A DNA stretch of 64,000 bases from Actinoalloteichus caeruleus DSM 43889 (GCF_000429185.2 NZ_AUBJ02000001.1:744001-808000); one strand, 5' to 3'. Counted from the first letter of the stretch, positions 1 to 9,221 are shown. The notes: generated by a model not told the origin, from the letters alone. Numbers and translations: made by a program.

Positions 1-950
1 GCGGGGAACGTGGACGCCACGGCCAGCGTCGGCACCCGCGCCCGGTCGGGGTCCACGGTGGTGCCGCGCCGGGTGGCGAGTCCGGAGCGGAGCGGGCGCA
101 GCCGGGCACCGGTGACCTCGATGACCCGCCGCCCGTCGGGGCCCAGCAGGACGGCGTCGCCGACGACCACGTCACCGCCGTCACCGCCGCCCCGCACCCG
201 CGCGTACACCTGGTCGCCGTCCGCCGGCGCACCGTGGAACGACACCCGATCACAGCCGACCCACACGAAGGCCTGGCCGTCCAGGCCAGCCGACGCCACG
301 ACCTGGATCGCGGCGTCGAGGAACATCGGACCGGCCCACCAGGAAGGCACCTCGGCGGCGCCGTGGCAAGCACCGACCGCCGCGACCGCCTCGCCGCCCC
401 GCCGCCACAGGTGCCTGACCAGCTGGAAGGCCGGCCCGTAGTCGTTGCCGGCCGCGCGGAGGCCCAAGTAGAACCCGTCGCCGGCCGTGCCACCCCCCAT
501 GCCCCGCAGGCAGCTCGGACGGCCGGCGACGTCGAGCGGACGCGTTGTCCCGCCTCGTGCCGCGCACCGGACAGTGGCGTGGGTCCAACGCCTCCCGCTC
601 CCACTCGTCACCGACGCGGTGTGACCGCCGTCCTGGTCGGACGTCAGCGCGGTCCGGAGGCGCCGGGCACCGACCCGGGGGAGGGGGCACACCCGCTCGA
701 AGCGGACGTCGACCAGCGCCGACGGCCGATCACCCGTCGCGGCGGCCACGGCGGCCGAGGCCATCTCGACGACGGCCGCGCCAGGCAGGACCACCGCCCC
801 GCCCACCCGGTGGTCGGCGAGGAACGGGAACGCGTCGGCGGAGAGGTCGACCGTCCACGCGCCGCACTCGGCGGAAGCCTCGACGCGGCTCGGGTGCCCC
901 AGCAGCGGCCCACCCGGCGTCATCGGGGCGACACCGCCCCCGCCGGGCAC
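1..950 (-). CDS. Polyketide synthase dehydratase-fold (PKS_DH) protein, partial
   Basis: The frame stays open to the left edge, so the C-terminus is missing. The visible ~316 residues read as a double hot-dog dehydratase. There is a DHRVGGAVVLPG motif (HxxxGxxxxP, catalytic His), a YGPAF motif, and LDAAIQ (catalytic Asp, DxxxQ pattern). Such domains remove water from beta-hydroxyacyl-carrier-protein intermediates. Here the domain sits at the N-terminus without a KS in front, so it is either a stand-alone dehydratase or the first domain of a longer protein. I chose the GTG at 950, 4 nt after the stop of the upstream FkbH-like gene, which suggests translational coupling. ATG at 923 is an alternative; neither has a good Shine-Dalgarno sequence. 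The neighbouring FkbH-like gene suggests both act on carrier-bound intermediates. Confidence 0.75.
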   Translation of the reverse strand, partial: MPGGGGVAPMTPGGPLLGHPSRVEASAECGAWTVDLSADAFPFLADHRVGGAVVLPGAAVVEMASAAVAAATGDRPSALVDVRFERVCPLPRVGARRLRTALTSDQDGGHTASVTSGSGRRWTHATVRCAARGGTTRPLDVAGRPSCLRGMGGGTAGDGFYLGLRAAGNDYGPAFQLVRHLWRRGGEAVAAVGACHGAAEVPSWWAGPMFLDAAIQVVASAGLDGQAFVWVGCDRVSFHGAPADGDQVYARVRGGGDGGDVVVGDAVLLGPDGRRVIEVTGARLRPLRSGLATRRGTTVDPDRARVPTLAVASTFP

Positions 951-954
951 GGCG

Positions 955-3051
955 TCACTCGATCCATGGAACGCCTTCCTCGTCGGAGAGCACCGCACCG
1001 GCGGTGTCCGGTCGCCGGATCATCGAGAGCAGGTCGGCGACGGTCGGAGGATCGTCGAGCAGCGGGTCGACGGGGAGCTCGACGCCGAACTCGTCGTAGA
1101 CCCGCGCCACGAGTTGCACGAACTCCAGCGACCCCCCACCCAGCGCGCGGAAGTTCCCGTCGATCCCGTCCGGTGGCAACTGGAGGATCTCCGTCCAGAT
1201 CCGGACCACGGCGCGCTCGTCGTCCGGCACGGTGTCGGCGGGAACGGTGTCGGCCCACAGCTCGGCACCGAGGGCCTCGCGGATCCCGTCGGCCGTCGTC
1301 AACCCTGGTGGCATGTCCCCGGGGTCGTCCCAGAACCACGGGAGGCCCACCGGTGGTCTGGCCTCCGGTGCGGGCTTCGGTCCGGGCGGGGCGAGCGGGG
1401 CTCCGGTCGGCGGCGCACCGTCCGGGTCGAACCGGACGTGGGCGGCGGCCGACGCCCCGAGGACGTAGCCGGAGCAACCGGTGTCCGGGTGCGGAACGGC
1501 GACCTCGGACAGGAACCGCCGCGCCGGCAGGTTCCGGGGGGTGTCCGCGAAGCTGAGACGCACCTCGTCGAGGCCACGGGCGAGCGCCACCTCACCGAGG
1601 TGCGCGAGCATGCGGTGTTCGACCCCGCGCCCCAGCGCCCGGCAGCTGAGCAGGAAACCGGTGACCGAAAGGACCGTGCCCTCGGTCGAGAACAGCATCA
1701 GACCCACCGTGCCGTAGCCGCCGAACCGGTCACGGACGTCGACGACCCGACCGCCGGTCGGGCACGCGGTCAGCTCGGCCGCGCCCCACCGCCGCCCGCT
1801 GAGGGTGAACTGGGTGGTGCGGCGGGTCAACTCGAGCATGCGGGGGAGGTCAGCCGGCCCTGGCGGTCGGATCGTCACCTCGAGGCCCAGGCGGTCGAGG
1901 AAGTCGGCCAGGGACGTGGCCGAGCGGTCCCGCAGCTCCCGGCGCCGGTCGTCCTGCCGGTACCACTCGGTCCGGCGGCTCCCCTCGGCCGTGGGCCGAC
2001 CGATGTCCAACGGCCAGCAGTGCCGCAGCGTCCGCAGCGCCCCCTCGGCCTCCGGTGGGAGGCCGACGGTGCGGACCTCCGGGTGGCGCGCGCGGACCTC
2101 GGCGCACTCCACCCGGCTGTCGTCGACGAACACGACCGTGTCCAGCCCCAGACCGAGGTCCGCCGCCAGCTCGGCGACCGTCACCGACTTCGGTGACCAG
2201 TCGGCTCGGACGCGCACGAAGTCGTCCCGCCGGAGCACCATCCCCGGGACGGTGGTGAACGCGCGTTCGACGTCGCGCCGGTCGTTCTTGCTGCACAGGC
2301 ACAGCAAGCGGCCGGCCCGCCGTTGCTCGACCAGGAACCGGTGCACTTCCCGCCGAGCGGGTCCGACCTCCACACCGGACACGCCGTCCTCGCCCAGGAC
2401 GCCGTCCCACAGCGTGCCGTCGCCATCCACGACCAGCACCTTCGGCTCCACCACGCGGCCGAGGTACCACCGCCGCACCAGCGTCGTCCCCAGGGCGGCG
2501 AAGAACTCCGGCGTGTAGGGGATGTGCCCCAACTCGTCGGTGAGACCGTCGTCCACCCGGGACACCCGGTACCGGTCGAGGACCTCGTCCCGCCCGACGT
2601 GGGTGACGTTCTCCGCTCGAGGACAGCGTCGTAACAGCACCTCCTCGGCCACGGTCAACGACCGCGACCGCGCCGGATCGGCCAGGGCCGGGGGCGACGG
2701 TGGGCAGCTGACGACGAGGAACGCGCTGTCCGGCGCGCGGCGGGCGGCCGCGTCGACCGCCGCGCCCAACTCCTCGGCGACAACCCCGGCCGCCTCGTCG
2801 TCGCCGGCGGGGAGGAAGTCCTCCCACCGGACCAGGACCGCCACCACCTCCGGGCACCTCCCGGAGCGCACCAGCTGGAGTTCCTGGAACACCTGGCCAT
2901 AGGCACCCCACGCCAGCTCGACATCGACCCCGAGCCGCCGGCCCCAGAACTCCAGCGCCGTGCGCACCGGGGTGGCCGTGAACGACGAGACCACCAGCAT
3001 CCGCAGCGCGTCGTCCCCGGCCGCGCCACCACCGGGCACCGGTTCAGCCAT
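955..3051 (-). CDS. FkbH-like HAD-family protein with C-terminal carrier domain
   Basis: This 698-aa protein contains the FkbH signature DGDGTLWDGVLGEDG around residue 209, with a DxDxT HAD nucleophile motif. A GNAT-like region follows. A carrier (ACP/PCP) domain lies near the C-terminus with GGGSLEFVQL; Ser641 is the predicted phosphopantetheine site. FkbH family members are known to load glyceryl units from 1,3-bisphosphoglycerate onto an ACP for methoxymalonyl-type extender units or glyceryl-derived starters. The built-in carrier suggests self-loading. A proline-rich linker (about residues 530-580) separates the two parts. Its ATG overlaps the stop of the upstream transglutaminase-like gene by 8 bp, and the dehydratase gene follows by 4 nt, so the three probably form an operon. 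No fkbG/I-type dehydrogenase or O-methyltransferase is adjacent, so the unit loaded is uncertain. Confidence 0.85.
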   Translation of the reverse strand: MAEPVPGGGAAGDDALRMLVVSSFTATPVRTALEFWGRRLGVDVELAWGAYGQVFQELQLVRSGRCPEVVAVLVRWEDFLPAGDDEAAGVVAEELGAAVDAAARRAPDSAFLVVSCPPSPPALADPARSRSLTVAEEVLLRRCPRAENVTHVGRDEVLDRYRVSRVDDGLTDELGHIPYTPEFFAALGTTLVRRWYLGRVVEPKVLVVDGDGTLWDGVLGEDGVSGVEVGPARREVHRFLVEQRRAGRLLCLCSKNDRRDVERAFTTVPGMVLRRDDFVRVRADWSPKSVTVAELAADLGLGLDTVVFVDDSRVECAEVRARHPEVRTVGLPPEAEGALRTLRHCWPLDIGRPTAEGSRRTEWYRQDDRRRELRDRSATSLADFLDRLGLEVTIRPPGPADLPRMLELTRRTTQFTLSGRRWGAAELTACPTGGRVVDVRDRFGGYGTVGLMLFSTEGTVLSVTGFLLSCRALGRGVEHRMLAHLGEVALARGLDEVRLSFADTPRNLPARRFLSEVAVPHPDTGCSGYVLGASAAAHVRFDPDGAPPTGAPLAPPGPKPAPEARPPVGLPWFWDDPGDMPPGLTTADGIREALGAELWADTVPADTVPDDERAVVRIWTEILQLPPDGIDGNFRALGGGSLEFVQLVARVYDEFGVELPVDPLLDDPPTVADLLSMIRRPDTAGAVLSDEEGVPWIE

Positions 3052-4936
3052 CGCCGGGCCTTCCCGACGCGGCCACCGTGAACCGCCAGGTGGGGCCCCA
3101 GTCGCTCCAACAACCCCAGTGGTTGCGCGACCGGACCCGCCAGTAGTAGGTGACGCCGCGGCGCAGGAAGCTGCGGGCCACCTTCCACCGGGATTCCGCC
3201 GCGAAGACCAGGCGGTCGAAGTTCGGCGAGACCGGCAGGAGGAAGTCCGGCCGAGTGCTGACCACGACGTGGTGGTCGGCGACCTCGTCCGGCACCGCGT
3301 TCACCCAGGTGAGCTCGGTCAACTCCGGCAGTGCCACGACGGCACCGTCCGGCGGCCAGCTCGCCTCGACCGGCGCGGCCGGCGGCGCCGACTCCGTGCT
3401 CTCGTTCCACCCGTGCGAGACGCGCAACCGCATCCCCCCGCGTTGCCCGCCCACCCCGTCCGTCCGGACCGCGACGTCGTTGCGGCCGACCGACAACGCC
3501 GGCAGCGCCGTCTGGCTCATCTGGAGATCCGACTCGAGCCGCACCGACTGGAGACCGACGGCGTCCGGCCGTTCCAACGTTCCGAAGGTGAAACGCACGT
3601 AGTAGGAGTAGATCGCCGGCGAGGTCAGCGGATCCAACACCGGGCTGACGTCCGCCGCGACGTCGAGGACACCTCGCCCCTCGCCCACCCAGACACGTTC
3701 CCAGGAGGCGCCGACGCAGACGTCCACCTCGCAGTACCCCTCGGTGCCCAGGACGAACCGGCCCAGCACCCTGCCACCGACGATCGGGTAGGGGCTCTCC
3801 ACCTTCCACGTCACCGATGCGGGTTGACCGGCCAGGATGGCGCACAGCCCCTGGAACCGCGCGCCCGGGGACGACATCGCGGTGTTGACCTCCTGCACGA
3901 TGCCGTCCCGGTACACCCGGTCGCGCAACGGGGGCGAGTACCGCAACAGGCCGTTGGCCAACCGGTAGGGCACCCCCGGGGCCCGACGCGGGTTCCTGCC
4001 GTACCGGTACCTGCCCTCGTGCCGCCAGCGGTAGACCAGTTCCTCACCCGGCCGCAGGCGCAGGTCCATCCGGTGCGTCCACTGCTCCACCGGGACCTGG
4101 TACGGGGGGAAGTGCTCCCGGTAGAGCAGGATGAACGCGCCCTTGCAGTCCCGCGCCGCGAAACCGTGGGCGTGGGTGCGCAGGACCAGCGCCGGATCCC
4201 GGTGGATGTCCTCGTAGGAGGCCACGGTCTCGTTGTCCCGGCGGAGGAAGAAGGTACGCGCCTCGGGATCGAAGTAGTGGTAGGAGCCGTCGTACTCGAT
4301 CTCCGCGCCCCCGTGCTGGTCGTAGGGGCCCTCCAGGGGAGCCGCGGCGAGCAGCCGGGCTGGCAGCCCGGCCCGGCGGGCCATGATGACCAGGTTGGCC
4401 GCGGAGAGGATGCACCCGCTCGGGTAGTAGCAGTTCACGGCCTTGATCGGATCGGCGCGTTCCCGGAACGTGTTGGAACCCGGTGCCGCGTCGGGGTCGG
4501 GAACGACCTCGTCCACCCGCAGGTCGTTGTTGTGGGCTTGCACGTCGATCCGGCTGAAGAACCGGAACAGCGCGAAGGCCTTCTCGCGATCACTCATGCC
4601 GGGCCGCAGGATCGAGTCGAGGAGGTCCTCGGCGGTGTGCCACTGACGTCTGCCGTTGATGACCACGCGGGGGTTGACGACGTCGGTGCCCCCGATGTTC
4701 TCCAGCCGCAGGAACCGGTCGGGCTGGAACCTCGGCGCCTCCATCATGGTCTTCTCGTTGTTCGTCGTGACGTAGGCGGCGGAGTTGAAACCGTCGAGCG
4801 TCCCACCGAGGGTGATCTCGTACTCCGCGACGGGCGTCGTGACGGTCCGGACGGCGACCTGGTCGGCGGCCGGCTCCCCGCCGTGCTGGGAGGGGGCCAC
4901 GACCGGACCGGCGTCGAGCTTCCCACCAGAGGTCAT
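3044..4936 (-). CDS. Transglutaminase-like protein with C-terminal beta-sandwich
   Basis: About 630 aa. The middle part holds a transglutaminase/papain-like core: a Cys in SGCILSAANLV, a His in QHGGAEIEYDG and an Asp in YHYFDPEA, the order of a Cys-His-Asp triad. The last ~80 residues (TYYWRVRSRNHWGCWSDWGP) resemble a fibronectin-III-like strand pattern. There is no signal peptide or membrane segment, so it is probably cytosolic. ATG 4936 is preceded by GGAGGA at close spacing; an upstream GTG at 4963 is possible. It heads the operon with the FkbH-like and dehydratase genes, which suggests a role in biosynthesis, perhaps amide formation or cleavage, but the substrate is unknown. Other papain-fold enzymes such as arylamine acyltransferases cannot be excluded. 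Confidence 0.6.
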   Translation of the reverse strand: MTSGGKLDAGPVVAPSQHGGEPAADQVAVRTVTTPVAEYEITLGGTLDGFNSAAYVTTNNEKTMMEAPRFQPDRFLRLENIGGTDVVNPRVVINGRRQWHTAEDLLDSILRPGMSDREKAFALFRFFSRIDVQAHNNDLRVDEVVPDPDAAPGSNTFRERADPIKAVNCYYPSGCILSAANLVIMARRAGLPARLLAAAPLEGPYDQHGGAEIEYDGSYHYFDPEARTFFLRRDNETVASYEDIHRDPALVLRTHAHGFAARDCKGAFILLYREHFPPYQVPVEQWTHRMDLRLRPGEELVYRWRHEGRYRYGRNPRRAPGVPYRLANGLLRYSPPLRDRVYRDGIVQEVNTAMSSPGARFQGLCAILAGQPASVTWKVESPYPIVGGRVLGRFVLGTEGYCEVDVCVGASWERVWVGEGRGVLDVAADVSPVLDPLTSPAIYSYYVRFTFGTLERPDAVGLQSVRLESDLQMSQTALPALSVGRNDVAVRTDGVGGQRGGMRLRVSHGWNESTESAPPAAPVEASWPPDGAVVALPELTELTWVNAVPDEVADHHVVVSTRPDFLLPVSPNFDRLVFAAESRWKVARSFLRRGVTYYWRVRSRNHWGCWSDWGPTWRFTVAASGRPGDG

Positions 4937-5301
4937 CCGTCCTCCGTCCGTTGCCTCGTCCACCCGTCCGAACCGGGCCGCCGGAAGCGCGCGGTCGCGC
5001 TGGGTGGTCAGGCGACCACAGGCTACGTTCGTCGAAGGCCACGCTCCCCGTCAAGACGCGGGCGAGATCCGCGAGGGGAGGGCCGCCCGTCCCCTGCTCC
5101 CTCCGGACCAGGCCACGCCGCCCCTCCCGGCCCCGCCGGCCCGGCGGGCCGCGCTTGCCCCGACCGGGCACTCGGCCGACCGGGCACCAGCCGAGGGGGC
5201 GATCGCGCCATATCGCCGAAGGACCGTCGGGCCCGGCCCTCGCCAACCGGGCACTGGTTGACGACCCGGTGCCGGACGGCGCCGGTGCTACCGTCGCGGT
5301 C
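4937..5301. other. Divergent intergenic region
   Basis: 365 bp between the transglutaminase-like gene (minus) and the phosphatase gene (plus). Apart from the -10 element of the phosphatase gene listed separately, I see no gene here. A TTGACG at 5258-5263 lies 25 nt from that -10, too far for a standard -35. Confidence 0.6.
5289..5294 (+). promoter_or_regulatory. Leaderless -10 element TACCGT
   Basis: TACCGT fits the actinomycete TANNNT -10 pattern and ends 7 nt before the GTG start at 5302. That spacing places the transcription start at or next to the start codon. No Shine-Dalgarno sequence is present, which agrees with a leaderless mRNA. Confidence 0.5.
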
Positions 5302-5988
5302 GTGGACGACGACGCTCCCACGGAACTGTTGTTGATTCGCCACGCCCGCCCCCAGCGCGCGGCGGCCGACCAGGGCGTGACCGACCCCGCCCTCACCGAA
5401 CTCGGGACCCGCCAGGCGGAGCTGATGGCCGAGGCGCTCGCGGAACACCCGATCTCGGTGATCTACTCCAGCCCGCTGCGGCGCGCCGTCGACACCGCCC
5501 GGCCGCTGGCCGACCGGCTCCGACTGCCCATCACCACCAGGGACGACCTCGCCGAATTCGACTTCGGACACGACGGTGCCCCGACCGCCGCCGGCGCCGT
5601 CGAACCCCGGTGGCGGGCGTGGGCTCGTCGCCTCGCCACCCAACGAGACGACCCGGACCTCGCCGCCTTCCGGCTCCGCGTGGCGGCGGCCATGACGGCG
5701 ATCGCCAGGGAACACCCCTCGGCCTCCGTCGCCGTCGTCTGCCACACCGGCGTGATCAACGCCTACGTCGCCGCCGTCCGGGGCACCGAGGACACCTTCG
5801 TCCACCGGCTGGGGCACACCTCGGTCAGCCGCGTGCTCGTACCCCGGCTCGGAACACCCGTCGTCCGCACGGTGAACGAGGCGGACCACCTCCCTCCCCG
5901 GCGGGACCACGCCGGAGCGGGAACCGGCCCTCCCGATCAGGGCGCCGAGGACACCGGGGCGGCGGGAGCCGGGGCGAACAGCCCCTGA
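5302..5988 (+). CDS. Histidine phosphatase superfamily protein
   Basis: 228 aa. The N-terminal LLIRHARP carries the RH(A/G) phosphohistidine motif. SSPLRRAVDTA gives the second conserved Arg, and VVCHTGVINAY gives the second catalytic His. These are standard phosphoglycerate-mutase-like features; the family includes cofactor-dependent mutases and diverse small-molecule phosphatases. The last ~30 residues are low-complexity Gly/Pro/Ala. GTG 5302 was chosen because the conserved domain begins right after it and a -10 box sits 7 nt upstream. Its 3' end overlaps the convergent nucleotidyltransferase-like gene by 52 bp. It may be a bystander housekeeping gene or may dephosphorylate a pathway intermediate; the sequence does not say. 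Confidence 0.85.
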   Translation: MDDDAPTELLLIRHARPQRAAADQGVTDPALTELGTRQAELMAEALAEHPISVIYSSPLRRAVDTARPLADRLRLPITTRDDLAEFDFGHDGAPTAAGAVEPRWRAWARRLATQRDDPDLAAFRLRVAAAMTAIAREHPSASVAVVCHTGVINAYVAAVRGTEDTFVHRLGHTSVSRVLVPRLGTPVVRTVNEADHLPPRRDHAGAGTGPPDQGAEDTGAAGAGANSP

Positions 5989-7076
5989 CGGTCCCGGGCG
6001 TGGAGGCGTTCCCGCATCGTCCCCGTCCAGACCAGGCCGCGCCCACCCTTGGCCCGCGCGCTCGCCAACCAGCCCTCCGAGACGGCACCGGCCACCCCGA
6101 GTTCCTCGGCCATCGACGTGCCGAAGGTGCGGTCGGTGTGCACCAGGACCCAGCCCAGCAGGGCCCCCAGGTCGTAGCGGACCACCACCTCCGGAAGCCC
6201 CTCCAGGATGTCGGCGTGGTCGGCGCGCCACAGCCGCAGCAGGTCCGCGAACTTCAGGAGCCGGTCGTTCCCCCGCTCGACACTCGCCTCGAACCAGGAC
6301 TCGCGGAACAGGTGCAGCGCGGTGAACAGGAACTGGAACCGGGGCGCCAGCGTGGGCAGTTCCACCTCACCCGCGAGGGCGCGGACCGGCACCAGGACGC
6401 CCAGGACATCGTCCATGTCCACCTGGTGGTCGCTGGCGGCCCACGTCAGGGAGTTCGCGAAGTCCACGGCGATGACGCCGCCGTCCTCGTCCACCCTGAG
6501 GTAGTGCGGCAGGTGGTCGGGGCTCAACCGGTAGGTCAGCTGGATGTCCCTGGGCAGCGGCGCGATCCGGTGTTCCCGCCAGTCGTAGAGACCGTTCACG
6601 TAGCCGGCCTCGGTCATGATCCGCGACACCACCTCCCGGTGCCTGGGGTGGATCATGAGGTCGACATCCGACATCCGCCGGCACCCGCGACCGCCGTACA
6701 CGGTCGGTTCGAGAGCCGCGCCCTTGGTCACCGCCACCGGAACGCCCGCCTCCCCGAGCGCACGGCACACCGACCCGGCCACCCGTGCCAGGGTCGCGTT
6801 CCGGCGCCGGCTCGCCATCAGCGCGCCCACGAGTTCGGACCGCAGCGAGGGTTGGACGAGGTCCGCGACCTCCTCATCCCGCAACGAGTCCGCGAGGACC
6901 GGCAACAGGCGGTGGCGCATCGCCTGCTCCACGAGCTCGCCCCCGTGGACACCCCCGCGCAGCAGGCGGAGGAACATCGCGCGCCGATGCCCCTCCAAGG
7001 GGCCGGGGCACAGGAGTTCCAGCAACGCCCATTCCGGACCCAGGTCCAGCGTGGGAAACCACGGGGCACGCGCCAT
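5937..7076 (-). CDS. Nucleotidyltransferase-like protein (NTP_transf_5-type)
   Basis: 379 aa. The core VTKGAALEPTVYGGRGCRRMSD runs into a DVDLMI motif, the GxAL...R..SDxDLL pattern of the uncharacterised NTP_transf_5 family of nucleotidyltransferase-fold proteins. Helical N- and C-terminal regions flank it. Members of this fold often occur in polysaccharide and natural-product loci, but the biochemical role is generally unknown. An ATG at 7085 abuts GAGGAG (7086-7091) with no spacing, whereas the ATG at 7076 is 9 nt from it, so the RBS favours 7076 (MARAPW...). A consensus promoter lies about 100 bp upstream. It converges with and overlaps the phosphatase gene. Confidence 0.75.
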   Translation of the reverse strand: MARAPWFPTLDLGPEWALLELLCPGPLEGHRRAMFLRLLRGGVHGGELVEQAMRHRLLPVLADSLRDEEVADLVQPSLRSELVGALMASRRRNATLARVAGSVCRALGEAGVPVAVTKGAALEPTVYGGRGCRRMSDVDLMIHPRHREVVSRIMTEAGYVNGLYDWREHRIAPLPRDIQLTYRLSPDHLPHYLRVDEDGGVIAVDFANSLTWAASDHQVDMDDVLGVLVPVRALAGEVELPTLAPRFQFLFTALHLFRESWFEASVERGNDRLLKFADLLRLWRADHADILEGLPEVVVRYDLGALLGWVLVHTDRTFGTSMAEELGVAGAVSEGWLASARAKGGRGLVWTGTMRERLHARDRQGLFAPAPAAPVSSAP

Positions 7077-7175
7077 CGTCGTCATCTCCTCGGACGCCTG
7101 AACGGAATTCGCGGCACATCCGCCTCAGGACCGGTAGCGGGATGGTGGGGAACGCTCGCGATGAGTCGACCGGCG

Positions 7176-7204
7176 ACCCTAAGTGATCTCGCGGTGACTG
7201 TCAA
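7176..7204 (-). promoter_or_regulatory. Consensus promoter TTGACA-N17-TAGGGT
   Basis: On the minus strand the -35 TTGACA (7204-7199) is followed by a 17-nt spacer and the -10 TAGGGT (7181-7176). It is one of the closest matches to the main sigma-factor consensus in the window. It points at the nucleotidyltransferase-like gene, giving a predicted leader of about 95 nt. Confidence 0.7.
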
Positions 7205-7753
7205 TGAAGGATCCGCCGGAGGGTTGACCAGCGCACGTCGTCCCCAACCCGCCTGCCCCGCGAGTGGGGAAACCTGCGAGTAGGAGCGCTCGCCACTGGC
7301 CGAACGCACCACGAGGAACATTCCTCCTCCGACCGCGAGCCCACTGAGCGACCCACGGAGAACGCCCGAACCAAGGCGGGCGAGATCACGAATGGGGAAC
7401 TCCGCACCGGCGAAGAACCGGACCCCCGCCCCGGATTCCCGACACCCCCACCACGGCAGGCGTCCCGTCCGACGGTGCCCTGAACCCCGAACGGACCGGG
7501 ACAAGGCCACGGCGGGCACCATCCCCGCGCCCGCTCCGGCGTCGAGCGCGCTGTCCGCGCCACCCCCGCATCGCGAGCCGGTCCCGTCACCGCACAGTCG
7601 AACCTCCCTGGACACGGACGATCCGCCGAAGCCGCCGAACCGGTCGCCCCTCCCACCCGGCGGCGGGGAGGCTGCCGGCCGCGACCGCTCCGCCAGGGGA
7701 ACAGCCACCCCCAAGAGACCCCACGACCGGGGCCGACCCCCTCGAAAAGCCGG
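7205..7753. other. Intergenic region without a recognisable gene
   Basis: About 550 bp between the promoter of the minus-strand gene and the plus-strand ligase gene. Open frames exist because of the G+C content, but none shows a coherent protein. I see no repeat or RNA gene. Confidence 0.5.
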
Positions 7754-7759
7754 TACCGT
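7754..7759 (+). promoter_or_regulatory. Leaderless -10 element TACCGT
   Basis: TACCGT lies exactly 7 nt before GTG 7767, the same hexamer and spacing as at 5289. It marks a likely leaderless start for the ligase gene, which has no Shine-Dalgarno sequence. Confidence 0.5.
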
Positions 7760-7766
7760 CCACCCG

Positions 7767-9221
7767 GTGACCGTGACTGGGCAGGACACCGGCCCGCTGC
7801 ACACCCTCGTCGACACCGCGGCGGCGCGGCGGCCGACCGCCAGCGCCGTGCACGACGTGGACGGCACGTGGACCTACGCCGAGCTGGCGGCGGCCAGCCG
7901 CGAGTACGCGGACCACCTGGTCCGCTCGGGAGCACGCCCCGGGGACCGGGTCGCGATCAGGGCCAGCGCGCGGGCGTGGGTACTCGCCGCCCTCTACGCG
8001 TGCTCCCGAGCCGGCGTCGCCGCCGTGCTCCTCAACCCGGAGGCCCCACCCCAGCGACTCGAGCGGATCACCTCCGACGCGGAGCCGACACTGGTCCTGA
8101 CCGAGCCTCCCCCCACCACCGGTGGCCCGCGCCGACCACCCACGCCGCCCCGCGCCCCGGACCCCGACACCGCCGCCATCCTGCTCTACACCTCCGGGAG
8201 CACGTCTGAACCGAAGGCCGTCGTCTGCCCCCACCGCGCGGTCATGTTCGCCGTGCGCGCGATCGGCAGCACCCTCGGGTACCGAGCGGACGACGTCATC
8301 CTGTGCCGGCTGCCGTTGTCCTTCGACTACGGCCTCTACCAGGCACTCCTGGCCGCCCGGGTGGGCGCGGCGGTGGTGCTGCGCGGGCCAGGCGACGACG
8401 CCGGCCTGCTCGCGACCATCCGCCGCCACGAGGTCACCGTCGTCCCGGTCGTGCCCCCGCTGGCCGCCGTGCTCACCCGGCTCGGCCGGCGCGCCCCCGC
8501 GCCCAGCGTTCGCCTGCTGACCAACACGGGCCAGGAGCTGACCCCGACGGGCATCGAGGACCTCCGGCGGACCTTCCCGACCGCCGCCGTGCGACTGATG
8601 TACGGCATCACCGAATGCAAACGGGTCACCATCGCCGAGGCCGACAGCGACCTGGTCCGGCCCGGTTCGCTCGGAACCCCGCTACCCGGGACGTCGGTGT
8701 CGATCCTGGACCCGGCTGGCCGGCCGGTGCCGGCCGGGACCGAGGGTGAGATCGTCGTCTCCGGGCCGCACGTCATGGCCGGCTACTGGCGTGACGAATC
8801 GCTGACCACGAGGACGTTCGGCCGGGACCCGCGCACGGGAGAACGCCTCCTGCGCACCGGCGACCACGGCCGTCTCGACAGCGACGGCCACCTGTACTTC
8901 CACGGCCGCCGGGACGACATCTTCAAGCAACGCGGCGTGCGCACCAGCGCCGCCGAGATCGAGGCGGCGGCGCGTCAGGTCCCCGAGGTCACCGACGCCG
9001 TGGTGGTGCCCCCGGCGGGCGGCCGGGACGCGGTCCTGTTCGCCGTGACGGAGCTGGGGAGCCACCAGGTCCTGCGGGAACTGCGGCGGTTCCTCGAAGC
9101 CGCCAAGGTACCCGCCACGTGCCGCACCCTCCCGGCGTTCCCGGTGGCCGGCACCGGCAAGACCGACCGCGCGGCCCTCCGCGCCCTGGCGGCCGAACGG
9201 GAGACCGCCTGCGACACCTGA
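7767..9221 (+). CDS. AMP-dependent acyl/aryl ligase
   Basis: 484 aa, an adenylate-forming (ANL) enzyme. The P-loop-like A3 motif reads LLYTSGSTSEPKAV. The A5 region is MYGITECKR, the A7/A8 region is LRTGDHGRLDSDG followed by GRRDDIFKQRG, and the A10 catalytic lysine is in AGTGKTDR. Activation of a carboxylate to the acyl-adenylate, and transfer to CoA or a carrier protein, is expected. The substrate is not readable from sequence. ITECKR departs from the usual YG.TE(T/A) block, which may reflect an unusual substrate. The frame is open further upstream, but conserved sequence begins only after GTG 7767, and a -10 box sits 7 nt before it. It probably feeds the surrounding biosynthetic locus. Confidence 0.85.
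   Translation: MTVTGQDTGPLHTLVDTAAARRPTASAVHDVDGTWTYAELAAASREYADHLVRSGARPGDRVAIRASARAWVLAALYACSRAGVAAVLLNPEAPPQRLERITSDAEPTLVLTEPPPTTGGPRRPPTPPRAPDPDTAAILLYTSGSTSEPKAVVCPHRAVMFAVRAIGSTLGYRADDVILCRLPLSFDYGLYQALLAARVGAAVVLRGPGDDAGLLATIRRHEVTVVPVVPPLAAVLTRLGRRAPAPSVRLLTNTGQELTPTGIEDLRRTFPTAAVRLMYGITECKRVTIAEADSDLVRPGSLGTPLPGTSVSILDPAGRPVPAGTEGEIVVSGPHVMAGYWRDESLTTRTFGRDPRTGERLLRTGDHGRLDSDGHLYFHGRRDDIFKQRGVRTSAAEIEAAARQVPEVTDAVVVPPAGGRDAVLFAVTELGSHQVLRELRRFLEAAKVPATCRTLPAFPVAGTGKTDRAALRALAAERETACDT

Noticed and set aside
5258-5263. TTGACG as -35 for the phosphatase gene
   Set aside because: The spacing to the TACCGT -10 is 25 nt, outside the working range.
2960-5335. Long plus-strand open frame (791 codons)
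   Set aside because: It lies opposite the transglutaminase-like gene; its translation is Arg/Pro/Gly-rich with no motifs, as expected for antisense frames in high-G+C DNA.
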